Shown in pieces: positions 42,985 to 51,311 of a DNA stretch of 64,000 nt. The position numbers were made by a program, and so were the translations under genes. Every line of letters starts with the position of its first letter. Position 1 is the first letter of the stretch. The stretch lies in NCBI RefSeq assembly GCF_001646665.1, contig NZ_LWBU01000110.1:28861-92860 (forward strand), read 5' to 3'. This DNA comes from Streptomyces noursei. Lineage in GTDB: Bacteria; Actinomycetota; Actinomycetes; Streptomycetales; Streptomycetaceae. The notes below the pieces were generated by a model, which was given only the letters and a program-made list of their open reading frames with translations, made no database searches and was not told where the DNA came from.

Positions 42985-43281
42985 TCAGTGGTCGTCCCAG
43001 TGGTCCTCGTGCGCGGCGTGCCGGTGGCCCTCGTGGACGTAGTCGACGTGGTCGCCGTGCGCCACGGCCGGATGGCCGCAGCCGTCGCCGTGCACATGGG
43101 CGTGCCCGCTGTGGGCCACGTGCTCGCCCGGCTCGCACTCGTCCCAGTGTCCCGAGTGCTCCCGGTGGAGGTGCCCGTCGTGCACGTAGTCGAGGTGGTC
43201 GTGGTGGACCATGGCCCGGTGCCCGCAGGCGGGGCCGTGGGTGTGGGCGTGGGCGGAGTGTTCCTGGTGGAGGACGGTCAT
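42985..43281 (-). CDS. Histidine-rich metal-binding protein, duplicated module
   Basis: Small soluble protein of 98 aa with 28 His, no signal peptide and no membrane segment. Two copies of one module, CGHRAMVHHDHLDYVHDGHLHREH (about 19-42) and CGHPAVAHGDHVDYVHEGHRHAAH (about 68-91), each end in HW-D. The layout points to binding several Zn, Ni or Cu ions, as a store or buffer. ATG 43281 has GGAGGCC upstream. No metal transporter lies beside it. A metal-responsive promoter would be expected, but I see no clear Zur box in the short gap. Confidence 0.85.
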   Translation of the reverse strand: MTVLHQEHSAHAHTHGPACGHRAMVHHDHLDYVHDGHLHREHSGHWDECEPGEHVAHSGHAHVHGDGCGHPAVAHGDHVDYVHEGHRHAAHEDHWDDH

Positions 43282-43391
43282 CACGGGCCTCCGGCGCGTC
43301 GGCTTCGGTGACACCTCCAGGCTAGTCCCGTCCGCCCGGTGGCGATCGGTCCCGGCTTGCGGGCGGGCCGGACCGGCCGGAGGGTCGGACC

Positions 43392-44327
43392 ATGAAGGCG
43401 ATCAGCTACAGCCGCTACGGCGGCCCCGAGGTCCTGGAGTTCGGCGAGCGCCCCGACCCCAAGGTGGGGCCGGACAAGGTGCTCGTCCAGGTCCGCGCGG
43501 CGGCCGTGAACCCCGTCGACTGGAAGGCCCAGGCGGGGTACCTCGACACGATCTTCGACACCGTCTTCCCGGTGATCCCCGGGTGGGACGTCTCCGGGGT
43601 GGTCGTCCAGCCCGGGGTGTCCGTGACCGAGTTCTCCGTCGGGGACGAGGTCATGGGGTACGTGCGCGAGGACGTGCTGTGCCACGGCACCTTCGCCGAG
43701 TACGTCGCCGCCCCCGTCCGCACCCTCGCCCGCAAGCCGCGCAACCTGGGCTTCGAGGAGTCGGCCGCGCTGCCGCTGGCCGGGCTCACCGCCTATCAGG
43801 CGCTGCACCGGGCCCTGCACGTCCGTTCCGGCGACACCCTCCTGGTGCACGCCGCGTCCGGCGCCGTCGGCTCGATGGCCGTGCAGATCGCCCGGCACCT
43901 CGGCGCCCGCGTCATCGGCGCCTCCCGCGACGAGGGCCAGGACCGGGTGCGCGAACTCGGCGCCGAGCCGGTGCCGTACGGCGACGGCTTCACCGCCCGC
44001 GTCCGCGAGCTGGCGCCGCGCGGCGTGGACGCCGCCCTCGACACGGTCGGCGGCCAGGTCCTCAAGGAATCGGCCGCCCTGCTCGCCCCCGACGGCCGGC
44101 TCGCGTCCATCGCGGACGGCGAGGTGATCGCCCTGGGCGGCCGGTACTACTGGGTACGCCCCGACACGGACGACCTCACGGCGCTCGCCGGTCTGGTGGA
44201 GGAGGGCGCCCTGACGGTCCGGGTCGCCGCGTCCTTCCCCCTGGAGCGGGCCGCCGACGCCCAGCGCGCCAACATGGAGGGCGGCCTGCACGGCAAGGTC
44301 GTGGTGACCGTGGACCACGACCACTGA
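43392..44327 (+). CDS. NADP-dependent quinone oxidoreductase (MDR superfamily)
   Basis: Zinc-free medium-chain reductase, 311 aa. It starts MKAISYSRYGGPEVLEF. The N-terminal catalytic domain has AAAVNPVDWKAQAGY and IPGWDVSGVV. The Rossmann part is LLVHAASGAVGSMAVQIARHLGARVIGA (about 151-178), and the end SFPLERAADAQRANMEGGLHGKVVV is typical of this family. The Zn-ligand Cys residues are absent. It reduces quinones or enones. ATG 43392 follows a GGAGGG. It stands alone, convergent with the DUF202 gene. Confidence 0.92.
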   Translation: MKAISYSRYGGPEVLEFGERPDPKVGPDKVLVQVRAAAVNPVDWKAQAGYLDTIFDTVFPVIPGWDVSGVVVQPGVSVTEFSVGDEVMGYVREDVLCHGTFAEYVAAPVRTLARKPRNLGFEESAALPLAGLTAYQALHRALHVRSGDTLLVHAASGAVGSMAVQIARHLGARVIGASRDEGQDRVRELGAEPVPYGDGFTARVRELAPRGVDAALDTVGGQVLKESAALLAPDGRLASIADGEVIALGGRYYWVRPDTDDLTALAGLVEEGALTVRVAASFPLERAADAQRANMEGGLHGKVVVTVDHDH

Positions 44328-44331
44328 GCGG

Positions 44332-44652
44332 CTACAGCACCACGCCCACCGCGAACGCGGCCAGCGCCACCGTGCACGCCGCGGCCACGACCGCCCCGCG
44401 CGCCGACAACGCACGCGGCCGCGCCGTCCCCAGCGCCACCATCCGCCGGTGCGCCACCCCCAGGAACCCCAGCCACACCAGCAACGACAGCCCCGCGCCG
44501 ATCAGCCCGGCCGCCGTGACCTCTTCGTGCACCGCCTGCTTGGCGGCCAGCACCGCGGCGACGGTGGCCGACAGCGTCGTGCGGCGCCACGCCAGCCGTG
44601 TCCGCTCCGGCTGGAGCCCGGGGTCGCGCACACCGGCCGCGCCGCCCGTCAT
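44332..44652 (-). CDS. DUF202 membrane protein
   Basis: Protein of 106 aa with about three membrane segments. The N-terminal GLQPERTRLAWRRTTLSATVAAVLAA is the DUF202 signature (ERT-LAWxRT). ATG 44652 overlaps the upstream YidH-type stop by one base (TGATG), so the genes are translationally coupled. The family has no assigned function. It is last of a three-gene set with YidH and NUDIX. Confidence 0.85.
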   Translation of the reverse strand: MTGGAAGVRDPGLQPERTRLAWRRTTLSATVAAVLAAKQAVHEEVTAAGLIGAGLSLLVWLGFLGVAHRRMVALGTARPRALSARGAVVAAACTVALAAFAVGVVL

Positions 44653-45044
44653 CAGCCGCTCCAGCCGAAGAGCACGACCACCACCATCGCGCCGGCGACC
44701 AGGCCCACGGCCAGGCTCAGCAGTGTGGGGAAGCGGCTGACGGGCAGGTCCTCGCCCCGCCGCATCGCCCGCTCGCACCGCGCCCAGTGGTTCACCGCCC
44801 GCAGCGCGCACAGCGCCCCGGCGGCGAGCAGCGCCAGCGCCATCCCGACCCGCACGCCCCAGCGCAGGTCCGGCAGGAACTGGTCCACCGCGAACCCGCC
44901 GCCGACGAGGGCGAGCGCGGTGCGGATCCAGGCCAGGAAGGTGCGCTCGTTGGCGAGGGAGAACCGGTAGTCGGGTGTGTCGCCCTCTTCCCGGATCCGC
45001 TGCGGCGAGAACCACAGCCGCAGACCCCGCACGAAATCGGTCAC
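44652..45044 (-). CDS. YidH-family (DUF202) membrane protein
   Basis: Inner-membrane protein of 130 aa. Landmarks are YRFSLANERTFLAWIRTALALVGGGFAV (about 26-53), then a second helix and a third ending in VVVVLFGW. The sequence follows the YidH pattern, a longer relative of the next gene, so the pair looks like a split or duplicated DUF202 set. The start lies 9 nt after the NUDIX stop. Function unknown. Confidence 0.88.
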   Translation of the reverse strand: MTDFVRGLRLWFSPQRIREEGDTPDYRFSLANERTFLAWIRTALALVGGGFAVDQFLPDLRWGVRVGMALALLAAGALCALRAVNHWARCERAMRRGEDLPVSRFPTLLSLAVGLVAGAMVVVVLFGWSG

Positions 45045-45053
45045 ATGATCAGA

Positions 45054-45587
45054 CTACCGGCGGGGCGCGCCCCCAGCCCTCCGGTACTCCCGCAGCCGCT
45101 CGTACGCCGCCAGCCCGTCCGGCACCCACTCCCACACGCCCAGACGCGCCTCGACCTCCCGCTCCGGCCAGAACGCGTGCCACGCCACCTCCTCCGCCTG
45201 CGGCTCCACCGGCACCGCGCACCGCACCTCGTACACGGACGACCACCACGACCCGCGCCCGCCGCCGTCCTCGTACAGGAACTTCAAGCGCGGCGTCGGC
45301 CTCGGCAGGCCGCGCACGCCCAGCTCCTCCTCCGCCTCCCGCAGCGCCGCGTCGTCGTAGCTCTCGCCCGCCCCGACGACACCGCCCACGAACATGTCGT
45401 ACAGGGACGGGAAGACCAGCTTCGTGGCCGTGCGGCGGTGCACGAACACCCGGTCCTCGGCGTCCCGCGCGAGCACGAACACGCACCGGTGGCGCAGGCC
45501 CCGCGCGTACACCTCGCCGCGCGGCAGCCGCCCCACCACCCGGTCGTGCTCGTCGACGACGTCCAGGATCTCTTCGGCAGCGTTCAT
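45054..45587 (-). CDS. NUDIX hydrolase
   Basis: Hydrolyses a nucleoside diphosphate linked to another moiety, 177 aa. The Nudix box is GGVVGAGESYDDAALREAEEELGV (about 68-91) with metal-binding Glu residues in REAEEEL. The N-terminus EILDVVDEHDRVVG-RLPRGEVYARGLRHR resembles the isopentenyl-diphosphate-isomerase-like YfcD group. ATG 45587 is used. It begins an operon with the YidH and DUF202 genes. The substrate is not known. Confidence 0.9.
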   Translation of the reverse strand: MNAAEEILDVVDEHDRVVGRLPRGEVYARGLRHRCVFVLARDAEDRVFVHRRTATKLVFPSLYDMFVGGVVGAGESYDDAALREAEEELGVRGLPRPTPRLKFLYEDGGGRGSWWSSVYEVRCAVPVEPQAEEVAWHAFWPEREVEARLGVWEWVPDGLAAYERLREYRRAGGAPRR

Positions 45588-45673
45588 GCCGCCATGAAAA
45601 CACCGCCCGCCTGTTGACGTGTTACCGCCGCGTACCGAAGATCAGAGCACCCTGCCGACAAGGATGAGGACCC

Positions 45674-47329
45674 ATGGCGTACGACGCTGACGTGATCGTG
45701 ATCGGGGCGGGCCTCGCGGGCCTCGTCGCCACCGCCGAGCTGGTCGACGCGGGGCGCAGCGTCATCCTCCTCGACCAGGAACCGGAGCAGAGCATCGGCG
45801 GCCAGGCGCACTGGTCCTTCGGCGGCCTGTTCTTCGTCGACTCGCCCGAGCAGCGCCGGATGCGCATCCGCGACAGCCACGAGCTGGCCCTCCAGGACTG
45901 GCTCGGCACCGCCGGCTTCGACCGCCCCGAGGACCACTGGCCGCGCAAGTGGGCGGAGGCGTACGTCGACTTCGCGGCCGGCGAGAAGCGCGCCTGGCTG
46001 CGCCGGCAGGGCGTCCGCTTCTTCCCGGTCGTCGGCTGGGCCGAACGGGGCGGCTACGACGCCACCGGACACGGCAACTCGGTGCCGCGGTTCCACATCA
46101 CCTGGGGGACCGGCCCCGGCCTGGTCGCCCCCTTCGAACGGCGCGTCCGCGCGGGCGTCGCCCGGGGTCTGGTACGCCTGGCGTTCCGGCACCGCGTCAC
46201 CGGGCTCGGCCGCACCGCGGGCGCCGTCGACACCGTCAGCGGCGAGATCCTGGAGCCGTCCGGCGCCGAGCGGGGCACGGCCAGCAGCCGGCGGGTCACC
46301 GGCGCCTTCGAGTACCGGGCGCAGGCCGTGATCGTCACCTCCGGCGGCATCGGCGGCAACCACGACCTGGTCCGCGCCCAGTGGCCCGAGCGCCTGGGCA
46401 CCCCGCCCGAGAAGATGCTCTCCGGCGTTCCCGCGCACGTCGACGGCCTGATGCTGGGCATCGCGGAGGCGGCCGGCGCCCACCACATCAACCGCGACCG
46501 GATGTGGCACTACACCGAGGGCATCGAGAACTGGAACCCCATCTGGGCCCGGCACGGCATCCGCATCCTGCCCGGCCCGTCCTCGCTCTGGCTCGACGCG
46601 ACCGGGCGCCGGCTCCCCGTCCCGCTCTTCCCCGGCTTCGACACGCTCGGCACCCTCGAACACATCATGCGGACCGGGCACGGCCACACCTGGTTCGTCC
46701 TCAACCGGCGCATCATCGGCAAGGAGTTCACCCTCTCCGGCTCCGAGCAGAACCCGGACCTCACCGGCAGGTCCGTCCGCGGCGTGCTGGACCGCGCCCG
46801 CGCCGACGTGCCGGGCCCGGTCAAGGCGTTCATGGACCACGGCGTCGACTTCGTCGTCGAGAAGGACCTGCCCGCCCTGGTGCGCGGCATGAACGCCCTG
46901 ACGAAGGAACCGCTGATCGACGAGGCGGAACTGCGCCGCGAGATCACCGCCCGGGACCGGGAGATCGCCAACCCCTTCACCAAGGACGCCCAGGTCACGG
47001 CCATCCGCGGCGCCCGCAAGTACCTCGGCGACCGGCTGATCCGCACGGTCGCCCCGCACCGCGTCCTGGACCCGGCGGCCGGCCCGCTGGTCGCCGTGCG
47101 CCTGAACATCCTCACCCGCAAGTCGCTCGGCGGACTGGAGACCGACCTGTCGTCCCGGGTCCTCACCGCCGGCGGCGACCCGCTCCCCGGGGTGTACGCG
47201 GCGGGCGAGGCGGCCGGCTTCGGCGGCGGCGGCGTCCACGGCTACCGCTCCCTGGAGGGCACCTTCCTCGGCGGCTGCATCTTCTCCGGCCGCGCGGCGG
47301 GCCGGGCCGCCGCCCGTTCCGTCGTCTAG
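45674..47329 (+). CDS. FAD-binding dehydrogenase (3-ketosteroid 1-dehydrogenase-like family)
   Basis: Flavoprotein of 551 aa in the fumarate-reductase/KSTD superfamily. The N-terminus VIVIGAGLAGLVATAELVDAGRSVILLDQEP is the FAD-binding site. A GGQAHWSFGGLFFVDSP loop follows. The C-terminus has GVYAAGEAAGFGGGGVHGYRSLEGTFLGGCIFSGRAAG, closing the FAD site. Members of this precise group are common in Streptomyces and the substrate is unknown. ATG 45674 starts at the domain boundary. Its 3' end overlaps the convergent DUF4440 gene by 4 nt. No electron acceptor gene is close by. Confidence 0.85.
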   Translation: MAYDADVIVIGAGLAGLVATAELVDAGRSVILLDQEPEQSIGGQAHWSFGGLFFVDSPEQRRMRIRDSHELALQDWLGTAGFDRPEDHWPRKWAEAYVDFAAGEKRAWLRRQGVRFFPVVGWAERGGYDATGHGNSVPRFHITWGTGPGLVAPFERRVRAGVARGLVRLAFRHRVTGLGRTAGAVDTVSGEILEPSGAERGTASSRRVTGAFEYRAQAVIVTSGGIGGNHDLVRAQWPERLGTPPEKMLSGVPAHVDGLMLGIAEAAGAHHINRDRMWHYTEGIENWNPIWARHGIRILPGPSSLWLDATGRRLPVPLFPGFDTLGTLEHIMRTGHGHTWFVLNRRIIGKEFTLSGSEQNPDLTGRSVRGVLDRARADVPGPVKAFMDHGVDFVVEKDLPALVRGMNALTKEPLIDEAELRREITARDREIANPFTKDAQVTAIRGARKYLGDRLIRTVAPHRVLDPAAGPLVAVRLNILTRKSLGGLETDLSSRVLTAGGDPLPGVYAAGEAAGFGGGGVHGYRSLEGTFLGGCIFSGRAAGRAAARSVV

Positions 47330-47703
47330 ATCGTGCCCTCCGGGACCGGCGTCGCCTGGTGGTAGTACAGCCTCCAGACACCCCCGTGGTCCGGGTCCCG
47401 GCGCCACAGGGAGCTGCGCCGGGCCCGGCGGCCCTCCACGACCGATTCGTACGTCAGGTGCACCAGGTCCGGCGCCAGCAGGACGCCCGTCATGCCGGAC
47501 ACCTCGTACCGCGGCCCGCCGGGGTCGCCGCCCGTCATCCCCGGGAGCGCGGCGAGCATGTCGTCCCGGCCCCACCGCCGCCCGGAGGCGCCGACCTCCG
47601 CGAAGTCCGGGTGCAGCAGCCGCGCCGCCTCCGTCCGCGACGTCCGCACGGCCGGGTCGAGGAGCCGCAGCTCGCCGGCGACCGCCTCGTCGACCCCGGT
47701 CAC
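47326..47703 (-). CDS. SnoaL-like/DUF4440 nuclear-transport-factor-2 fold protein
   Basis: Small soluble protein of 125 aa with an NTF2-like fold: VAGELRLLDPAVRTSRTEAARLLHPDFAEVGASGRRWGRDDMLAAL at the N-terminus and SSLWRRDPDHGGVWRLYYHQATPV at the end. This is the DUF4440 arrangement. GTG 47703 overlaps the ASCH stop (GTGA), so it is coupled to that gene. Function unknown; some relatives are cyclases or stress proteins. Confidence 0.85.
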   Translation of the reverse strand: MTGVDEAVAGELRLLDPAVRTSRTEAARLLHPDFAEVGASGRRWGRDDMLAALPGMTGGDPGGPRYEVSGMTGVLLAPDLVHLTYESVVEGRRARRSSLWRRDPDHGGVWRLYYHQATPVPEGTI

Positions 47704-48125
47704 CGCAGGTCCTCCACGACACGGAACCGCTCGGCGACGACCAGCGTGGTGTCGTCGACCGTGAAGTCCGGGTCCCCGAGGGCCTCGCGCATCTCGTCGC
47801 CGTGCCAGAACGCCTCGTGGTCCGCGCGCCATTCGGCGACCGACCGGTGGCCCTCCCCCTCGTCGAGCGCGTGGCGCAGGTCCACCTCGCCGAGCGGCAG
47901 GACCCGGACCTCCGTCAGCTCCAGCACCGCCACCTCGCGGCCGTCCGAGTCGATGAGCGCCGACCGCTCGCCGACCGGCGGGAGTTCCTCGCCCTCCGCC
48001 TCGTACTCGACCAGCAGACCGGTCGTCGACGTCTTCTCACCCGACAGCACCGCGGCGACCAGCCGGTCGCGCAACGGCCCGGGAAAAGCCAGCAGATAGG
48101 GCTTGAGCTGCTCGGTGTTCGCCAT
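47700..48125 (-). CDS. ASCH domain protein
   Basis: RNA-binding-type beta-barrel protein of 141 aa. The ASCH signatures are FPGPLRDRLVAAVLSGEKTSTTGLLVEYEAEGEELPPVGERSALIDSDGREVAVLELTEV and WRADHEAFWHG. ASCH proteins bind RNA or hydrolyse N4-acetylcytidine (YqfB type); which applies is not certain. ATG 48125 is used. It is coupled to the DUF4440 gene. The 98-bp gap to the gluconate permease shows nothing further. Confidence 0.85.
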   Translation of the reverse strand: MANTEQLKPYLLAFPGPLRDRLVAAVLSGEKTSTTGLLVEYEAEGEELPPVGERSALIDSDGREVAVLELTEVRVLPLGEVDLRHALDEGEGHRSVAEWRADHEAFWHGDEMREALGDPDFTVDDTTLVVAERFRVVEDLR

Positions 48126-48223
48126 GGGGCGACAGTCTGGCAGGCCACCGCCGCCGGCCGCGACGCCATATCCGCGACCCCATGTCCGCGACGCCGTGCC
48201 GCCGCGGTGGCCCGCCCGCCGTC

Positions 48224-49621
48224 CTACAGCACCAGCGACAGCAGCAGCACGAACACGATGCCGACGACCGAGATGATCGTCTCCATCACCGACCACGTCT
48301 TGACCGTCTGGCCGACGCTCATCCCGAAGTACTCCTTCACCAGCCAGAAACCGGCGTCGTTGACGTGGCTGAAGAAGAGGGAGCCCGCACCGACCGCCAG
48401 CACCAGCAGCGCGGCGTGCGAGGTCGACATGTCGGCGGCCAGCGGCGCGACCAGACCGGCCGCCGAGATGGTGGCGACCGTCGCCGACCCGGTGGCCAGC
48501 CGGATCGCCACCGCGATCAGCCAGGCCAGCAGCAGCGCGGGGATCGCCCAGTCCTCGGAGAAGTCCAGGATCATCCCGCCGACGCCCACGTCGATCAGGG
48601 TCTGCTTGAAGCCGCCGCCCGCGCCCACGATCAGCAGCACACCGGCGATCGGGGCGAGCGAGGTCTCCACGGTCGAGGAGATCCGCTCCTTGCTGAAGCC
48701 GGCCGCCCGGCCCAGCGTGAACAGGCCCACCAGGACGGCCGCCAGCAGGGCGATCAGCGGCGAGCCGATGACGTCGGTCACCCGCTGGACACGGTTCTCC
48801 GGGTCGTCGACGACGATGTCCACCAGCGCCTTGACCAGCATCAGCACCACGGGCAGCAGCACGGTCGCCACCGTGGCGCCGAAGCCGGGCCGCCGCTCCA
48901 GGTCGTCGGACACCCGCTGCGGGATCATCCGCTCGGGCACCGGCACGTCCACCCACCGGGCCGCGTACCGGGAGAACAGCGGGCCGGCGATGATCACCGT
49001 CGGGATGGCGACGACGATGCCCAGCGCCAGCGTGACGCCCAGGTTCGCGCCGATCGCGTCGATGGCGACCAGCGGACCGGGGTGCGGCGGTATCAGCCCG
49101 TGCATCACCGAGAGGCCCGCCAGGGCGGGGACGCCGATCCGCATCAGCGAGTAGTCACCCCGCTTGGCGACCATCAGCACCACCGGGATCAGCAGCACGA
49201 TGCCGACCTCGAAGAAGAGCGGCAGCCCGATCACCGACGCGATCAGCACCATCGCCCACGGCATGGCGCGCCCGCCCGCCCTGGCGAGGATCGTGTCCAC
49301 GATCTGGTCGGCGCCCCCGGAGTCGGCGAGCAGCTTGCCGAGGATGGCCCCGAGCGCGATCAGCACACCGACGCCCGCGACCGTCGAGCCGAGGCCCTTG
49401 GTGAACGAGGCGATCGCCGCGTCGAGCGGGGCGCCCGCGAAGGCGCCGAGCGCCAGCGAACCGATCGTCAGGGCCAGGAACGCGTGCAGCTTGAACCTGG
49501 TGATGAGCAGGACGATGACGGCGATGCCCGCCAGGACGGCGATGCCCAGCTGCGCGTTGCCGGCCGAGGTGATCGGTTCGGTGGCGTCCGCTGCCAGCAT
49601 CTCGACGTTGAGACTGGTCAC
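48224..49621 (-). CDS. gntP: Gluconate:H+ symporter, GntP family
   Basis: Inner-membrane permease for gluconate, 465 aa with about 12-14 hydrophobic segments. Family blocks are ALTIGSLALGAFAG, GILPVMHGLIPPHPG-like (SVMHGLIPPHPGPLVAIDAIGANLG), VIGLPLFFEVGIVLLIPVV, GAGGGFKQTLIDVGVG and ATGSATVATISAAGLVAPLA. ATG 49621 is used. It is 75 nt downstream of the gluconate kinase stop on the same strand; both follow the GntR-type repressor gene, forming a standard gluconate uptake set. Confidence 0.95.
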   Translation of the reverse strand: MTSLNVEMLAADATEPITSAGNAQLGIAVLAGIAVIVLLITRFKLHAFLALTIGSLALGAFAGAPLDAAIASFTKGLGSTVAGVGVLIALGAILGKLLADSGGADQIVDTILARAGGRAMPWAMVLIASVIGLPLFFEVGIVLLIPVVLMVAKRGDYSLMRIGVPALAGLSVMHGLIPPHPGPLVAIDAIGANLGVTLALGIVVAIPTVIIAGPLFSRYAARWVDVPVPERMIPQRVSDDLERRPGFGATVATVLLPVVLMLVKALVDIVVDDPENRVQRVTDVIGSPLIALLAAVLVGLFTLGRAAGFSKERISSTVETSLAPIAGVLLIVGAGGGFKQTLIDVGVGGMILDFSEDWAIPALLLAWLIAVAIRLATGSATVATISAAGLVAPLAADMSTSHAALLVLAVGAGSLFFSHVNDAGFWLVKEYFGMSVGQTVKTWSVMETIISVVGIVFVLLLSLVL

Positions 49622-49696
49622 AGGGGTTCCTCGGGTTCAGGGACGGGTGGGGTGGCGGGTCGGGTCGGGGTCGGGGGCGGCCGTGGTGGCCGGGTC

Positions 49697-50209
49697 TCAG
49701 GCGGGGGCGAGCCGGCGCAGTGCGGCGACCGCCCGGTCGGCGATGTCCTCGGGGCCGCCCGAGACGTCGACGGTCACGCCCGCCTCGTCGTCCCCGAGCG
49801 GCTGGAGCGCCGCGAACTGCGAATCGAGCAGCGCGGTGGGCATGAAGTGGCCCCGGCGCGCGGCCATCCGCTCCTCGATCAGCGCCCGGTCGCCGGTCAG
49901 GTGCAGGAAGACGGCGCCGGGCGCGGCCGTACGCAGCCGGTCGCGGTACGCCCGCTTGAGCGCCGAACTGCTCACCACCCCGCCGAGGCCCGCCCGGCCG
50001 TGGGCCCAGCGCCCGATCGCGTCGAGCCACGGCCACCGGTCGTCGTCGTCCAGCGGGACGCCGGCCGACATCTTGGCGATGTTCGCCTCGGGGTGGAAGT
50101 CGTCGCCCTCGGCGTACGGGACACCGAGGCGCTCGGCGACCAGCGGACCGATGGTGGTCTTGCCGGTCCCGGCCACGCCCATCACGACGACGACGGGTGG
50201 GTGCTGCAT
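49697..50209 (-). CDS. gntK: Gluconokinase
   Basis: Phosphorylates gluconate to 6-phosphogluconate, 170 aa, of the P-loop GntK family. Walker A is GVAGTGKTT (about 11-19), followed by EGDDFHPEANIAKMSAGVPLDDDDRWPWL, the substrate region, and SSSALKRAYRDRLR. The lid segment HFMPTALLDSQFAALQPL is also typical. ATG 50209 is used. The divergent repressor lies 150 bp away, and the gap holds overlapping palindromes. Confidence 0.95.
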   Translation of the reverse strand: MQHPPVVVVMGVAGTGKTTIGPLVAERLGVPYAEGDDFHPEANIAKMSAGVPLDDDDRWPWLDAIGRWAHGRAGLGGVVSSSALKRAYRDRLRTAAPGAVFLHLTGDRALIEERMAARRGHFMPTALLDSQFAALQPLGDDEAGVTVDVSGGPEDIADRAVAALRRLAPA

Positions 50210-50316
50210 GGGTGGGTGCCTCGCTGTCTTCCTCGACATCGATCGATCCGGACACCACCGCGGCATCCGTCGCCCGCACACTAGAACCCATTCGGTACGA
50301 CGTATTCAAGAGCCTG

Positions 50317-50337
50317 TGACATAAAAGTCATACTTTT
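50317..50337. promoter_or_regulatory. Overlapping palindromes, gluconate repressor operator candidate
   Basis: TGAC-N6-GTCA (50317-50330) overlaps AAAAGT-CAT-ACTTTT (50323-50337), perfect 6-bp arms, unusually A/T-rich for this DNA. It lies 23 bp before the repressor gene start and about 110 bp before gntK. Autorepression by the GntR-type protein at 50360 is inferred. Confidence 0.6.
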
Positions 50338-50359
50338 CGGTGCCGGTTACGCTAAGCAC

Positions 50360-51061
50360 ATGACGACGCAGGCCCAGGGGCTCCATACGCATGTACTGGA
50401 CACCCTCGGGCTCGCCCTCACGGCCGGGGAGTACCCGCCGGGCAGCGTGCTGCGCACCGACGAGCTCGCCCAGCGCTTCGAGGTGTCACGCACCGTGATC
50501 CGCGAGGTCGTCCGCGTGCTGGAGTCGATGCACCTCGTGGAGTCGCGCCGCCGCGTCGGCGTCACCGTGCGCCCCACCGCCCAGTGGAACGTGTACGACC
50601 CGCGGGTCATCCGCTGGCGGCTGGCCGGCAGCGACCGCCCCCGCCAGCTCCGGTCGCTCACCGTGCTCCGCTCGGCCGTCGAACCGGTCGCCGCCGGTCT
50701 GGCCGCCACGCACGCCACTCCCGAGCAGTGCCGCGAGCTGACGGAGGAGGCCCTGGGGATGGTCGCCACCTCGCGCGGCGGGCAGCTGGAGGCGTACCTC
50801 GTCCACGACATCGCCTTCCACCGCGTCGTCCTCAACGCCTCGGGCAACGAGATGTTCGCCCGCCTCGGGGACGTGGTCGCGGAGGTCCTCGCGGGCCGCA
50901 CCCACCACCAGGTGATGTTCGAGGACCCCGACCCGGCCGCCGTCACCCTCCACGTACAGGTCGCCGAGGCCGTACGGGAGCGGGACGCGGCCCGCGCCGA
51001 GGAGCTGACCAGGGAGATCGCGACGGGAGCACTGCGCGAGCTGGACGTCCTGGCGCCCTAG
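50360..51061 (+). CDS. gntR: GntR/FadR-family repressor of gluconate genes
   Basis: Repressor of 233 aa. The winged HTH (about 8-75) has LRTDELAQRFEVSRTVIREVVRVLESMHLVESRRRVGVTV. A FadR-type FCD effector domain (about 95-228) follows, with FHRVVLNASGNEMFARLGDVVAEVL supplying the metal/ligand His residues. ATG 50360 is used. Divergent from gntK and gntP, it is the natural gluconate sensor. The palindromes at 50317-50337 are the likely autoregulatory site. It corresponds in context to the S. coelicolor gluconate repressor. Confidence 0.9.
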   Translation: MTTQAQGLHTHVLDTLGLALTAGEYPPGSVLRTDELAQRFEVSRTVIREVVRVLESMHLVESRRRVGVTVRPTAQWNVYDPRVIRWRLAGSDRPRQLRSLTVLRSAVEPVAAGLAATHATPEQCRELTEEALGMVATSRGGQLEAYLVHDIAFHRVVLNASGNEMFARLGDVVAEVLAGRTHHQVMFEDPDPAAVTLHVQVAEAVRERDAARAEELTREIATGALRELDVLAP

Positions 51062-51135
51062 GCCGGACGCCGTCCGCCGCTCCCGGCCGATCGACAGCCG
51101 CCCCCGGCCGGTCCCCTCGGGCGGCTCGATGCCGA

Positions 51136-51162
51136 TTAACCATCCAGTAACCTCAATAACAC
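51136..51162. promoter_or_regulatory. GlnR-box-like direct repeats
   Basis: TTAAC-N6-GTAAC-N6-AACAC has an 11-bp pitch like the actinobacterial GlnR/PhoP sites (GTnAC/GAAAC repeats). It lies 150 bp before the amino-acid permease. Nitrogen control of this permease would make sense. The fit is partial, so this is tentative. The rest of 51062-51311 shows nothing. Confidence 0.4.
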
Positions 51163-51311
51163 CTCAAATCAGCCTGTACGTGACATAGGCCACAGCCAAA
51201 ACGGCGGCCGAGCCGTGACTATGTGCCCTGGCCTTCTGCCGCGGTGACCACCTTCATCACCCGCGTACGGCCGGCTGATACCGCACGACCCCTCACAAAG
51301 GCGACTTCCAG

